Source: JABMOV01 sp964344305 (lineage in GTDB: Bacteria; Fidelibacterota; Marinisomatia; Marinisomatales; JABMOV01). From it: a DNA stretch of 64,000 nucleotides. Position numbers and translations under genes: made by a program. The stretch spans positions 62,001 to 126,000 of the forward strand of contig CAYFMT010000004.1 in assembly GCA_964344305.1 (NCBI GenBank), given 5' to 3'. The number at the start of each line of letters is the position of its first letter. The first letter of the stretch is position 1. The notes under the pieces are model-generated. The model did no database searches. It had not been told where the DNA came from and saw only the letters and a list, made by a program, of their open reading frames with translations. Positions 17,067 through 27,087 of the stretch are shown piece after piece.

Positions 17067-20000
17067 ATGAAAAAAACCTTCCTCATTTTCGTTTTTGGAC
17101 TTTTGTATTCCCAATGGTCCCATAACCCGTCAAATCCCATAACCATCGGAACAGGCATCATGCCGGAAATCGCCACCCTTGATGATGGAGGTCTGGTGGT
17201 GTCCTGGCTCACTGCCGGTGATTTCAATATTTATCTCCAGCGGTTTGATCCACAGGGAAATCCAGTATTCCAGGGTGGAGGAATCCTGGTAAGCAATCAA
17301 CCGGTGGATTCCTGGATAGCCGTGCATCATCTGAATCTGGATGTTGACTCAGAAGGTAATGCCATCATCACAACGGTGGATATGCGAACAGGTACCTGGG
17401 AGATCTATGCCTATAAACTTGATCCAAACGGGAATCATCTTTGGGGGGAAACTGGATTACCTCTTTCATCAACCGGGACTGTCAATATTTCTCCACGAAT
17501 GGTAGTGGATAGATCAACCAATCATACCATCGTTACCTGGGTGGAGGATTACTCGACAATATTCATGCAGTGCATTGATTCTGAAGGAAATTTGCTTTGG
17601 GGGAATTCCGGGATTGACGTATCTGAAGAAAACGCGTCCCTGTTGAATCCCGAACCCAAGGCAGCAGATGATGGCAACTATCTCATTCAATGGATAAGGC
17701 AAACGGGTGTCTTTCCATTGACTGATAGTGAGGTTCAGGTTGGAAAAATTAACAATACCGGTTCATTCATCGTGGCACCTGTATCCATGGGTCCGGCGGT
17801 TTCTTTCCCCATGGGAAACTGGACACAGGATCTTGAAACAGATGGTTCCGGTGGTTGGTACTCATCATGGACAGAACTGGCCGGGAATGCACATTCTGCC
17901 TTTGTCAATGGTAGCGATGGAAATGGGGACTGGTTGTGGAATAATCCTCTGGAATTGTCCGATCAGTCAAGTCATTTCAGGACCAACCCCATCATGACCG
18001 GACACGACCCTTCAGGCGGGGTGTATGTGGTGTGGGGTCAAACGGACGGAAATCAGGTTAACCGTGGTTTGTACGGACAACGGATCCTTCCTGATGGAAC
18101 GGTTACCTGGCAATCGAATGGCATTCCCATAGAATCCCTGGGGTCAAATGTGTTCTTCGATACACATATTGGACAGGCAGAGAATGATATGCTCGCCAGT
18201 TATATCAAAGAATCAGGAGGTGGAACAAAGGATATCTATGCGTCGCGATTGGATGAAGATGGTGCTTTTTCATGGGATGAAACCATTATTCAATTAACAG
18301 TAAATGGTACTGATAAATCCGATCTAAACATGGGAACCGGTAATAATTGTCAATTTGTTACCTGGTCAGAAAATAATGTTATTAAAGCACATTGCCTGAG
18401 AAATGATGGTACACTGGGAGAACCGCCAGTACAGACACCAGGGATTATTCAAGTTCCTGATGATTTTGCTACTATCCAGGTAGCCATTAATAATTCGATC
18501 CATGGGGACACCATTCTTGTTTCACCCGGCATTTATTATGAAAACCTGAATTTTGGTGGCAAAAATATATTGCTCACATCCTACATACTTCTGAACGATA
18601 ACCCTGCATACATGTACAGCACAATTGTGGATGGGAATGACAGTGGCAGTGTCATGGTATTCGATGAGGGGGAATCAGGCGAAGTACGTGGGCTTACCAT
18701 ACAAAACGGCGTAGGTCATATTGCTGACCCGGATGGGAATGGTACCTCATCAGATTATGGCGCCGGCATTTATTGTGAAAATGCATCCCCAACGTTCCGT
18801 GATTGCATGATTAAGAACAATACTGTGGAGAATGGTGGTGGAGGTGGTTTTTTTGGCAGCAATTCACAGTCTATTATTAACAGGGTTACATTTGACAACA
18901 ATGTTTCCAATGATGTGGGAGCCGCCATCTATGTGCGTGCTAATTCTGATATCATCATCGAAGATTGTGTATTCACAAACAACCATTGTGCTGATGTAGG
19001 GGGTGCTCTTTATGCCAGGGATGAATCAGATGTTCAGATGTCACGCACCCTCATTCATAACAATACATCGGATCATGCCGGGGCTGGCGTTGGTTTCAAA
19101 AACAATTGTCGTCCAGTTTTTACACATGTAACCATCACAAACAATGATGCTGCTCATTATGGAGGATCCATATATGTCAATACGTCTTTTCCTCTGGTTG
19201 TGAATTCAATACTATGGGAGAATGGTGGTGGAGAAGTGTATTTCGCCACCTTTGATGATTCAAGTTCAATTACCGTCTCCCATTCGGATATCACAGGCGG
19301 TGAAAACGGAATTACAACAAGTAATAATGGGTCCGTGGTATGGTTAGAGGGAAACATTGATGATGACCCTTTATTTTTAGATACACTTGCTACGGATTAT
19401 TCACTTCACCTGAATTCACCCTGCAGGGATGCGGGAACTGAAATGTTTGTGCTGGATGGAGATACCCTCTTCTACTATTTGGACGGTGATTATTCAGATG
19501 ATGCACCGGATATGGGAGCCATTGAATCTCCGGCAGAGATTGTAACCCATTTTCCTGTTATCAACGATCATGAATGGGTTATTGCGTCGCAGTGGGATAC
19601 GGTATCCATATCCATGTCTGGACTCCAGGTCAATAATGACACTATCCAAGTTGATGTAGATTCATGGTATCCGGATTGGGGAACGGACACGCTCACTAAA
19701 TATTGGAACAGGATTTTTGTATTTCAGGATACGGTTAACACTATCCTTTATGATTTTGGTACACCGATTGGTAGCTCCTGGGTGATACCTCATGAATCAA
19801 ATCCCACTGCCACCATGACACTTGAAGCTATTAACGATACGGTAACAACACCTGAGGATGACATTTATCCCTGCTATCGGTTTTATTACTACATTGCGGA
19901 AGACTATGGGTACTATGACTGGTTTGCACCAGGTGTTGGACTGGTACAGCGAGACTATATCACTGTTGGCGGTCCATTTCGATATCAACTGATTGAAGCA

Positions 20001-20321
20001 GGTCCGGTTGTAGCAAATGACCAGGAAAACATCGTCATACCAGATGCGTTTAAAATAACCGGCGTTTTTCCAAACCCATTCAATCCACTTGTAACCTTAA
20101 GCTACTCATTGCATGCACAGGCTTCACCTATTTTCACTGTATACGATATAAATGGAAGAGTTGTGTATTCAGAAATCCCTGGGATTAAACATCCAGGATT
20201 TCATTCGATTTCCTGGAATGGAAAAAGCACTTCAGGTGAGACAATTTCAACGGGGATTTATTTTGCGCAGATATCCGTGAATGGGAAATCAAATGCGGTC
20301 AAAATGATGTACCTGAAATAA
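17067..20321 (+). CDS. Large T9SS cargo protein: propeller-like repeats plus beta-helix
   Basis: About 1084 residues. The signal peptide ends LLYS before Gln. Residues about 20-450 contain repeats of the form DPNGNHLWG.., suggestive of a beta-propeller. Residues about 460-770 look like a right-handed parallel beta-helix (VPDDFATIQVAINNSIHGDT, then turns such as GIYCENASPTFRDC and ITNNDAAHYGGSIYV). The final about 85 residues are a T9SS sorting domain beginning FPNPFNP and ending SNAVKMMYLK. ATG 17067 is preferred because GGAG at 17057-17060 precedes it and the signal peptide then starts MKK. No enzyme active site is recognised; adhesin or polysaccharide-binding roles are possible. Confidence 0.85.
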   Translation: MKKTFLIFVFGLLYSQWSHNPSNPITIGTGIMPEIATLDDGGLVVSWLTAGDFNIYLQRFDPQGNPVFQGGGILVSNQPVDSWIAVHHLNLDVDSEGNAIITTVDMRTGTWEIYAYKLDPNGNHLWGETGLPLSSTGTVNISPRMVVDRSTNHTIVTWVEDYSTIFMQCIDSEGNLLWGNSGIDVSEENASLLNPEPKAADDGNYLIQWIRQTGVFPLTDSEVQVGKINNTGSFIVAPVSMGPAVSFPMGNWTQDLETDGSGGWYSSWTELAGNAHSAFVNGSDGNGDWLWNNPLELSDQSSHFRTNPIMTGHDPSGGVYVVWGQTDGNQVNRGLYGQRILPDGTVTWQSNGIPIESLGSNVFFDTHIGQAENDMLASYIKESGGGTKDIYASRLDEDGAFSWDETIIQLTVNGTDKSDLNMGTGNNCQFVTWSENNVIKAHCLRNDGTLGEPPVQTPGIIQVPDDFATIQVAINNSIHGDTILVSPGIYYENLNFGGKNILLTSYILLNDNPAYMYSTIVDGNDSGSVMVFDEGESGEVRGLTIQNGVGHIADPDGNGTSSDYGAGIYCENASPTFRDCMIKNNTVENGGGGGFFGSNSQSIINRVTFDNNVSNDVGAAIYVRANSDIIIEDCVFTNNHCADVGGALYARDESDVQMSRTLIHNNTSDHAGAGVGFKNNCRPVFTHVTITNNDAAHYGGSIYVNTSFPLVVNSILWENGGGEVYFATFDDSSSITVSHSDITGGENGITTSNNGSVVWLEGNIDDDPLFLDTLATDYSLHLNSPCRDAGTEMFVLDGDTLFYYLDGDYSDDAPDMGAIESPAEIVTHFPVINDHEWVIASQWDTVSISMSGLQVNNDTIQVDVDSWYPDWGTDTLTKYWNRIFVFQDTVNTILYDFGTPIGSSWVIPHESNPTATMTLEAINDTVTTPEDDIYPCYRFYYYIAEDYGYYDWFAPGVGLVQRDYITVGGPFRYQLIEAGPVVANDQENIVIPDAFKITGVFPNPFNPLVTLSYSLHAQASPIFTVYDINGRVVYSEIPGIKHPGFHSISWNGKSTSGETISTGIYFAQISVNGKSNAVKMMYLK

Positions 20322-20375
20322 GAGCCAGGGGTTAGGGACTGGACACCAACCCTGATTGTGATTTTTAGCCCGGGA

Positions 20376-23300
20376 CTATTTCAGTAAAAACATCTTTTTG
20401 GTTTCCGTAAATCCGTCTGCTTTAATCCTATATAGATAAATGCCCGCGCTCACTTGATTTCCAATAGTGTCAGTACCATTCCACTGAATTGATCTATATC
20501 CGGCGGTTTGTGTATCATTGACCAGAACAGCCACGGTTCTACCCAATAAATCATAAACAATCAACGATACAAATGACTCTTTGGGTAAGTCATATCTAAT
20601 CTGTGCCTTAGGGTTAAAGGGATTGGGATAATTCTGGTAGAGGTTGAATGTTTGAGGTAATTGCGATACCTCTGGATTAACAACAACCGTACCTGTATCC
20701 GTGGAGGCATAAGTATAGATAGGGGATGTGGTTGTATCCAATCCATCAAATGCTTCGACATAGTACTGTATGCCCCAACCCAGCGAATCTTCCGGAATAG
20801 GTGTCAATGTGGTAAAGCGATTTTGTGCCCCTGATGGAACCATGGGTATCGGAAACATGGTAGTGACATCCCCAAGCCCCCAGTAACAGGTGGCTGATAC
20901 CACTGCAACATCATCGGTAATGGTAGCGGATACGTGGACAGGATCATCTGTGGTGGGTTCCTGTGGATCATGAACGACATTAGTGATAACGGGGGCCATG
21001 TTTGGTTGAGTTCCTTCGGTTCCACCTGACATGCAGACCAGTTCACCATTTCGAAGTCCATATACAATTTCTGAACTCCCGTTCCCGTCAAGATCATCTA
21101 TGGCCAATACCTGTTCAACTGGACTACCGGCAAAATGATCATATTCAATTTGTCCATCCGAACCGGAAACCGCCAGTACTCTATGATTACCGGAAGAATT
21201 GTCGTAAACACCAACCAGAATATCCTTTATTTCATCCCCGTTAATGCTGGCAATGGATGTTGCATCCAGTGTATATCCACCGGGAGATATAGACCAATCA
21301 AATGTACCATCCTCAGTATCTACAAGGGGGAAGGTGTAATTACCAATAACGGATGGCAGTATATAGTTTGAATTATTCATGATATGCGTATCAAAATGGG
21401 TGAGAATCCCGGAACCAAGTGTTGTTGACCAAAGGGTAGCGCCGGCTGTAGAGTGAGCCACCATATCTCCCTGGTAGTCACCGTAACAAAAATCTTCAAA
21501 ACCATCGCCATTACCATCGGGAATTGTCATGAGTGCATATACAGCTGATGACCCTGAATCCCAGGAATAAATAATGTTGCCATTGGCACCATTAAGCAGA
21601 TGGATCTGAGCCGTACCGGTGTTTGCAGATTCTCCGCACACCACTTCCGGGATGCCATCTCCAGTTGCATCCTGAATACCCATGACCGATACCATGGCGA
21701 CTCCAAAGGGATGATCCCAAATAATATTGCCATTGGTTCCGTCAAACAACCAGACCCGTTTGGGTCCGGTGCCTCCGCCATCGTCACCGGCGCATGCAAG
21801 GATATCCGGAACCCCATCAGCATTAAAATCATATTTTCCATCCACTTCATACACCCAGCCACCATCCCCAATGGTATGGGTATCAAAATACCAGAGGATG
21901 CTTCCGTCAGTCCCATCCAGAGCAAAAATGGAACGACTTCCCCATGCGGTGCCAACCACCACATCAGAGACACCATCTGAGTTCAGGTCATTTGTGATTT
22001 TCAGTCCACGCTCTTGATAGATAGAGCCTGTCCAGTAATCCCCGAGTTCACTGCTGAATGTCCAGAGAATATCCGCAGAACCGGAGCTGTTTCCATTGAT
22101 GCAGTGGACGTTATATTCATTGTCAGCCACCAGAATTTCATTAACACCATCACCGGTTAAATCCGCAAATTGTTTGGCTGCAATGATCTTTTCGTTTTCA
22201 CTGTTGCTGGTGAAATGCCAGAACTCTGTTCCAATGGATTGATCGAACTGAATTCCGTTCCCTGGGACAGGTACCACTAGACCTGGCTCATCTGGATCAT
22301 TGGACTGTATTGTGAGCATGCTTTCATAATCCCCTGGGGCAGGTGGAGAAAACCAGTACCGAAGGCTCACAGTATCTCTTGTTGAAAGTGTCAGGGGAAA
22401 ACTGTTTCCTTCATCCAGGTAGAAAGCAAAATGATTCGTTTCAGCTGTTACAATGAGGTTTGCATCTCCCTGGTTGCTGAGAACTATTTCCGTGGATGTA
22501 TGAGCTCCAATTCTTACATTGTTAAAATCCGTAGAAATGTATTCAAGTACCAAATCCGGATCCGGAGACAAACCATATCCTTCAAGTTCAATTTCCATCT
22601 CAGGATGGATAGGATCGTTGCTCTGGATGGAAAGGGATCCAAATATGTAACCAATGTCTATGGGTGTGAATGAAATGGTTGCAGAAACTGATCCCGATGG
22701 CGGTATGGTTTGCGGTACCGTAAATGGTGAGGAAAAAAGTCCAAAACTGAAATTGAATCCTGTGAGTGTGAGATCACCGTTACCAGTATTCGTGATCACA
22801 AGATTGACATTCCCGGATTCACCTACAACGACATTTCCAAAGTTGTATTGATCAAAACTCAATTCAATAGCAGGCGTGCCTGTCCCACCCAGATCCACTT
22901 TATACAGGGTGCTTGGTGAGGAAAGGGCGCCATCCACGTACCAGAGGTATTGTCCATCATAAACCACACCGGCTGGTTTGATATTTTCGCAGGGATGATT
23001 TTCAAGGATGGTTCCATCAGAAGGATCAATCTTGTATAACATATTTGCATTGTAATCCGCCACCCACATATTGTCATTCTCAAGACAAAGATCCCATGGT
23101 TGTGCATCAGGAGCTCCAAAGGATGTAAGAACGGTACCTGTGGAATCCACCTTATAGATGGTTTCTGATCCACCTGACAGGTAATAGGTTGCTACCCAGA
23201 AGTTTCCCGCATCGTAGGCAATACCGGACATGTAGTGATCAGGTAAATCGAACTGGGACAGCACATTTCCTGAAAGGCTGTACTCATAGGCTATGGCGGG

Positions 23301-23597
23301 ATCGGAAATCCCTGTGTGATGATCTGTGATCCACACGCTTCCATCTCCATAGGTCATGCCGAAGGAATCACCAAGGTCTGGATCAGAGAACTGCAATGAA
23401 TAGGTGCCATCGTTGGGATTTATCTGATAGACATTTTCACCGTCACTCCCATAAATGCCGCTGTAGAGGTTGGTCCCATCGAATGCAAGGCCCGATGCTT
23501 TTCCGGGGATCGTGTAGGTTTCCAGGATGGTCCACTGTTGACCGAAGAGGAAAAGTGGAAACAGGCAAAGGAAAGCGATGGATTTTCTCATGTGCAT
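20376..23597 (-). CDS. Large T9SS cargo protein: propeller, ASH repeats, FG-GAP repeats
   Basis: 1073 residues. Signal peptide (cleavage after FLFG, next residues QQW). Residues about 20-230 are propeller-like. About 245-445 are two ASPM-SPD2-Hydin type Ig domains (YNFGNVVVGESGNVNLVITN; LSIQSNDPIHPEMEI). About 455-860 are FG-GAP/VCBS-like repeats with calcium-type loops such as DLTGDGVNEILVAD, DLNSDGVSDVVVG and DFNADGVPDILAC. The C-terminus is a classic sorting domain (YPNPFNP, VYDLLGRTV, SAGIYLYRI, KKMFLLK). GAGG precedes the ATG at 23597 by 5 bases. The ends of this gene and the previous cargo gene converge, with 54 bases between. It is probably a surface adhesin; no enzyme is seen. Confidence 0.87.
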   Translation of the reverse strand: MHMRKSIAFLCLFPLFLFGQQWTILETYTIPGKASGLAFDGTNLYSGIYGSDGENVYQINPNDGTYSLQFSDPDLGDSFGMTYGDGSVWITDHHTGISDPAIAYEYSLSGNVLSQFDLPDHYMSGIAYDAGNFWVATYYLSGGSETIYKVDSTGTVLTSFGAPDAQPWDLCLENDNMWVADYNANMLYKIDPSDGTILENHPCENIKPAGVVYDGQYLWYVDGALSSPSTLYKVDLGGTGTPAIELSFDQYNFGNVVVGESGNVNLVITNTGNGDLTLTGFNFSFGLFSSPFTVPQTIPPSGSVSATISFTPIDIGYIFGSLSIQSNDPIHPEMEIELEGYGLSPDPDLVLEYISTDFNNVRIGAHTSTEIVLSNQGDANLIVTAETNHFAFYLDEGNSFPLTLSTRDTVSLRYWFSPPAPGDYESMLTIQSNDPDEPGLVVPVPGNGIQFDQSIGTEFWHFTSNSENEKIIAAKQFADLTGDGVNEILVADNEYNVHCINGNSSGSADILWTFSSELGDYWTGSIYQERGLKITNDLNSDGVSDVVVGTAWGSRSIFALDGTDGSILWYFDTHTIGDGGWVYEVDGKYDFNADGVPDILACAGDDGGGTGPKRVWLFDGTNGNIIWDHPFGVAMVSVMGIQDATGDGIPEVVCGESANTGTAQIHLLNGANGNIIYSWDSGSSAVYALMTIPDGNGDGFEDFCYGDYQGDMVAHSTAGATLWSTTLGSGILTHFDTHIMNNSNYILPSVIGNYTFPLVDTEDGTFDWSISPGGYTLDATSIASINGDEIKDILVGVYDNSSGNHRVLAVSGSDGQIEYDHFAGSPVEQVLAIDDLDGNGSSEIVYGLRNGELVCMSGGTEGTQPNMAPVITNVVHDPQEPTTDDPVHVSATITDDVAVVSATCYWGLGDVTTMFPIPMVPSGAQNRFTTLTPIPEDSLGWGIQYYVEAFDGLDTTTSPIYTYASTDTGTVVVNPEVSQLPQTFNLYQNYPNPFNPKAQIRYDLPKESFVSLIVYDLLGRTVAVLVNDTQTAGYRSIQWNGTDTIGNQVSAGIYLYRIKADGFTETKKMFLLK

Positions 23598-23791
23598 GAT
23601 AGCCTCAATTTCTAGGAGTGGTGTGCCATAACGGGATTTGGAAAAAATAAATTACGCTTAAATAGAAGAAAGTCCAAGATACAGGATACGTTCATGAGAA
23701 CAAAAACCTCAGTATTTCAACGAGGGCTTTCTCAATGGTCGAGTTTGCAATTCTGGGGAAGGATGATATAAGATGGAAGTAAGTGACCTGA

Positions 23792-25033
23792 TCATGGTAT
23801 TCGAATAATACTGCCCTGTTCATCTCCTCGATTAATTTCAAAACGTGCTGTTTTAACCCAATGACTTTCTTCAATGGACCAGAAATCATAATCGCCATAT
23901 ATCCGATCACCGTTTTCATCCAACTCGACCCAGCCGGAAGCCCCATAAAATGCCTGTGTCATCAATGGAAATTCTCTTAGGATTTTAGATCCATCATTTT
24001 CATGAACCCTGGTATAAGCAAGGAAGAAAGTGTACAGAGCATCATACGCATAGATAGCAGACATGGATACCTGGTCATTGCCTGTCCGTCTTATTATCTC
24101 ATTAATGATAATATCATCAACATCTGTATCCTCTTCCCGTCCAAATGTTGATGCAGTAAAATGAATGTCTTCTGCCACCTGTAATGTGGTTGGGTCTTCC
24201 AGAATGCCATTATCAAGACTATTTCCATCTGATCCATACCAATGGATGGTGGTCAGGGTTGTGTCGCCCAGTGCTGAAGCAAGAATATCTGCTGATTCCT
24301 CAAACCCAATTAATACAATTCCAATTTCATCAGTATTATAATTAGCTTTCGCATTTTCTACTTCATTAGATAGGTTGTTGATTAACATAGATAAATCGAT
24401 TGTACTTATGTTATACGACAGGCTATTCGCGACCTGACCACCATGATTAATAAACTCCACTGAAATGTAGTGCTCCAGCTCATTTCCATAATTATCATCC
24501 CTGTAAACTGTTATTAGATACTTCTTTCCATCTTCCCACATGAGTGTACTGATCGCTTTACTCTGTAACACATCATTTGGACAGAATCTAAGGACATAGT
24601 CATTGGGAATGGCTAATGAAGGAGCCGTGGAACTTGGGCTAATAAGAACGATTTCATTTTCATTGGCATAATCGGTCACATGTTCCAACTCCGCGCTGGT
24701 GATTGGTCCGATCACCATCACAACACTATCTTCCTTTAGATCCTGTAACTGTTGCAGGGCTGTGACTGGACTATCATCCGTATCCCTTGTTAGCAAAACA
24801 ACTTCAGCATTAGAATAGAGCTCATCCAGCATATTGTTGATCATTTCTGAACGTATTTCAAGAGCGGTTTCGATGGCTATGTCATCCCCGGACAGGTCAA
24901 GCAATGCGCCTACTCGAATCATTTCATTTTTCTCATCCTGATTCATGTTGTTTGTTGATTCTGAGCATGAGAAAAAAGAGAACGTGATTAAGGCTAATCC
25001 TATACGGCACAAGATAATTTTAACTCTTTTCAT
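23792..25033 (-). CDS. ABC-transporter substrate-binding lipoprotein (LivJ / Peripla_BP_6 type)
   Basis: 413 residues with a lipoprotein signal ending FSFFSC. The body matches the type I periplasmic-binding fold of amino-acid receptors: VGALLDLSGDD, VVMVIGPITSAELEHVTDYA, LISPSSTAPSLA, NDYVLRFCPND and SAIYAYDALYTFFLAY. No permease or ATPase gene is adjacent, so it may work as a stand-alone sensor or pair with a distant transporter. The sequence looks more A+T-rich than its neighbours, a possible sign of different origin; this is by eye only. Confidence 0.82.
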   Translation of the reverse strand: MKRVKIILCRIGLALITFSFFSCSESTNNMNQDEKNEMIRVGALLDLSGDDIAIETALEIRSEMINNMLDELYSNAEVVLLTRDTDDSPVTALQQLQDLKEDSVVMVIGPITSAELEHVTDYANENEIVLISPSSTAPSLAIPNDYVLRFCPNDVLQSKAISTLMWEDGKKYLITVYRDDNYGNELEHYISVEFINHGGQVANSLSYNISTIDLSMLINNLSNEVENAKANYNTDEIGIVLIGFEESADILASALGDTTLTTIHWYGSDGNSLDNGILEDPTTLQVAEDIHFTASTFGREEDTDVDDIIINEIIRRTGNDQVSMSAIYAYDALYTFFLAYTRVHENDGSKILREFPLMTQAFYGASGWVELDENGDRIYGDYDFWSIEESHWVKTARFEINRGDEQGSIIRIP

Positions 25034-25116
25034 GATCTATTCTGTTTTCGTTTTTTGGTTCAAAAGAAAATATGCTTATATGGTTTTCTTGATCACAATC
25101 AATGCTCTAATCATCA

Positions 25117-26196
25117 TTATGGTCCACATTGGGTGGTTGAATCTGTCTGCAAATCTGTTGTTGTCCATCCAGTTGTATCTGCGTAACAGAAAATGGTACC
25201 ATGAGCTTGCGCATTTGAGAAATCTGCATTTGTCAAATCAGAATAACTAAAATCTGCTAAATATAAATTTGCACCTCCAAAAATTGACCCATTCAGATTT
25301 GCGCTATTTAGTTCTGCATGTCGTAAACTGGAACCAATAAACGATGCATCAGGTGCATATACACCAGTCATATCTGCCAGGTATAAATAAGTAGCCAAAA
25401 AATTAGCATTTGCTAAATTCGCAAACCCAAAAAAATTATATCCCATTATTGCGATACTAAAGTTTGCATTGCTTAAATCCGCAAATTCAAAAATTGTAAA
25501 CTCTATATTAGCCCCAGTCAAATCTGCGTTACTCAAATTCGCATGAGCTAAATTCGAATACATAATAGTTACACCGGTTAGGTTCCAGCCAGAGAAATCG
25601 AAATAACTCAAATCACAACCAAAACAATAATTTGTAGAGACCAACCAATTGTAATCGTCCGGATCTCCGGAAGTTTGAATGCCATCCCTGTTAATAACAT
25701 CTTCATCATAACGTGAGTTAATAAATACAGGCTGGCTTGCCAGTGAGTCATTTTGAAATTGTAGCTGTGAGGTGAGATGCAGTTCATAAAACCCTTTATC
25801 TATTTCCAGCTGAACCTCATTATTCTCCGGTGTTAATTCTACCAGTACCTGGTCGGTAGTTGGATTAACGAGTTTCAAAGAAAAATACCCTGAAGTATCT
25901 AATGTGAAGATATGAGTTGCTGCTCGTGGAAAATAGTAGGGAATAACATCTATTCCGCTTAAGTACGAATCGTCTTCTAGTGAATCCATTGGTGTATTCA
26001 GATGCTCTAAATTTGTGACGACTAATTGACCTAAAATAGCATGCATTTGCTCATTCTGTATCAGTTCTAATTCACCTATTGCCTGTAACTGGTCGTAAAA
26101 ACTGTCATCTTCATTTTCTAAAGGTAAGTCAGTATTGCAGGAAACAAGAAAAGCGATTGTTAAAATCGCCCCTGTATAACTGGTAAATATTTTCAT
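25117..26196 (-). CDS. Pentapeptide-repeat lipoprotein
   Basis: 359 residues with a lipoprotein signal ending IAFLVSC. Residues about 20-175 are an unassigned beta-rich region. Residues about 200-340 are pentapeptide repeats of the A(N/D)Lxx type (ANLSNADLTGANIEF, ADLSNANFS, LNSANLNGSIFGGANLYLADF), which fold as a right-handed quadrilateral helix. Cysteines at the repeat flanks (YCFGC, FCYAD, QCGP) could form a disulfide. Function is unknown. The gene lies 83 bases upstream of the substrate-binding lipoprotein on the same strand and may be co-transcribed with it. Confidence 0.83.
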   Translation of the reverse strand: MKIFTSYTGAILTIAFLVSCNTDLPLENEDDSFYDQLQAIGELELIQNEQMHAILGQLVVTNLEHLNTPMDSLEDDSYLSGIDVIPYYFPRAATHIFTLDTSGYFSLKLVNPTTDQVLVELTPENNEVQLEIDKGFYELHLTSQLQFQNDSLASQPVFINSRYDEDVINRDGIQTSGDPDDYNWLVSTNYCFGCDLSYFDFSGWNLTGVTIMYSNLAHANLSNADLTGANIEFTIFEFADLSNANFSIAIMGYNFFGFANLANANFLATYLYLADMTGVYAPDASFIGSSLRHAELNSANLNGSIFGGANLYLADFSYSDLTNADFSNAQAHGTIFCYADTTGWTTTDLQTDSTTQCGP

Positions 26197-26395
26197 GTAT
26201 CTCAGTTCTGTATTAAGTGTTATTCAAGATACAAGTTAACACATATAGGATAAACCGATCATACTATTCTAATTAATGCATTATACTCATTCTTTACATA
26301 AAAGATTAGTCCCGTTTCTCGTCTGTATACCGTTCAGTCATATATATTGTGATATTTTCTGATAGTTATGGGTTTATATGAGATCCACTCCCCTA

Positions 26396-26423
26396 GTCAT
26401 TGCGAGTAGAATGAAGCAATCTC
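26396..26423 (+). repeat. Short intergenic repeat resembling CATTGCGAG...GAAGCAATCTC elements
   Basis: The sequence GTCATTGCGAGTAGAATGAAGCAATCTC (given in parts: GTCATTGCGAG, then GAAGCAATCTC at its end) resembles a small intergenic repeat seen in many bacterial genomes. Only one copy is noticed here. Confidence 0.4.
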
Positions 26424-26528
26424 AAAACGTCAATTGAAAAAGGGAAGAATGAATGAGACCCAATAATTATTTAGGATATAACAGTACTTTCAAAACACAA
26501 TAACCCCGGTTTTCACCAGTGCTTTTCA

Positions 26529-26582
26529 CAGTAGCTCAAGCCGGTCAATCTACATCCCGATAAACCGGGACTACGATGGATA
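26529..26582 (-). repeat. tRNA-end-like repeat, copy 1
   Basis: On the minus strand it reads TATCCATCGTAGT, a TCCCG/CGGGA hairpin, GTAGATTGACCGGCTTGAGC and TACTG. It matches copy 2 outside the hairpin arms, which differ but still pair. The CCGGCTTGAGC part resembles the T-arm/acceptor 3' end of the nearby tRNA-Phe. Confidence 0.5.
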
Positions 26583-26667
26583 AATCCGTCTACATCCTGA
26601 TTTCATTGTGATTACGACTGATGAAAATCGAACCATATACAATAATTCTATTCGAGATTTCGTGGTA

Positions 26668-26694
26668 ATAAAAAACCCCAGTAGGAACTGGGGT
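26668..26694 (-). terminator. Intrinsic terminator (minus strand), distal
   Basis: ACCCCAGT (26675-26682) and ACTGGGGT (26687-26694) form an 8-bp perfect stem with a 4-base loop, followed on the minus strand by six T. It lies downstream of the tRNA-Phe terminator and of repeat copy 2. Confidence 0.75.
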
Positions 26695-26700
26695 CTATCT

Positions 26701-26749
26701 CAGTGGCTCGAGCCGGCCCATCTACGTTCTTTTAGAACTACAATGGATA
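26701..26749 (-). repeat. tRNA-end-like repeat, copy 2
   Basis: On the minus strand it reads TATCCATTGTAGT, a TTCT/AGAA hairpin, CGTAGATGGGCCGGCTCGAGC and CACTG. Its CCGGCTCGAGCCA is identical to the 3' end of tRNA-Phe plus discriminator (26843-26855). It sits between two terminators, so a decayed tRNA-plus-terminator duplication is possible. Confidence 0.5.
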
Positions 26750-26810
26750 AAAATCGAACCGGATATGAATTGTATAGATATATTTTATAATCCCATTACT
26801 CCAATAACGC

Positions 26811-26833
26811 AAAAACCCGACTTTACGTCGGGG
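26811..26833 (-). terminator. Intrinsic terminator of tRNA-Phe (minus strand)
   Basis: CCCGAC (26816-26821) pairs with GTCGGG (26827-26832) across a 5-base loop, with five T on the minus strand after the stem. It begins about 10 bases past the tRNA 3' end. Confidence 0.78.
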
Positions 26834-26842
26834 TTTTGAATG

Positions 26843-26915
26843 TGGCTCGAGCCGGAATCGAACCAGCGACACAAGGCTTTTCAGGCCTCTGCTCTACCAA
26901 CTGAGCTATCGAGCC
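26843..26915 (-). tRNA. tRNA-Phe (anticodon GAA)
   Basis: Read on the minus strand, the cloverleaf is complete: acceptor GGCTCGA/TCGAGCC, D-stem GCTC/GAGC, anticodon stem GAGGC/GCCTT with loop CTGAAAA (anticodon GAA), T-stem GCTGG/CCGGC with TTCGATT, and discriminator A. The 3' CCA is not encoded. It is followed closely by an intrinsic terminator. Confidence 0.96.
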
Positions 26916-27087
26916 AACATTGAGCGGCGTGAAATTAGGGCACCGAGTCTGTATTTCAAACAACTGGATAGGTAAATATGAGTAGATATCAAAGACAGTG
27001 TGTGATATAGAATTCGACCTATCGAAATTTCCTTGTCTCACGACGGGAATCAGGCTATGTTCACCGGCATTATTTTTCCACAAGATC

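Larger units (their letters stand above)
26197..26842. other. Noncoding, repeat-bearing region 3' of tRNA-Phe
   Basis: No gene is supported over about 650 bases. It holds a short GAGxxxAATGAAGCAATCTC-type repeat (26396-26423), two related tRNA-end-like repeats (26529-26582 and 26701-26749), and two minus-strand intrinsic terminators (26668-26694 and 26811-26833). Confidence 0.7.

Noticed and set aside
23692..23946. Minus-strand open frame overlapping the end of the substrate-binding gene
   Set aside because: Different frame of a clear gene, no domain, mostly translated noncoding sequence.
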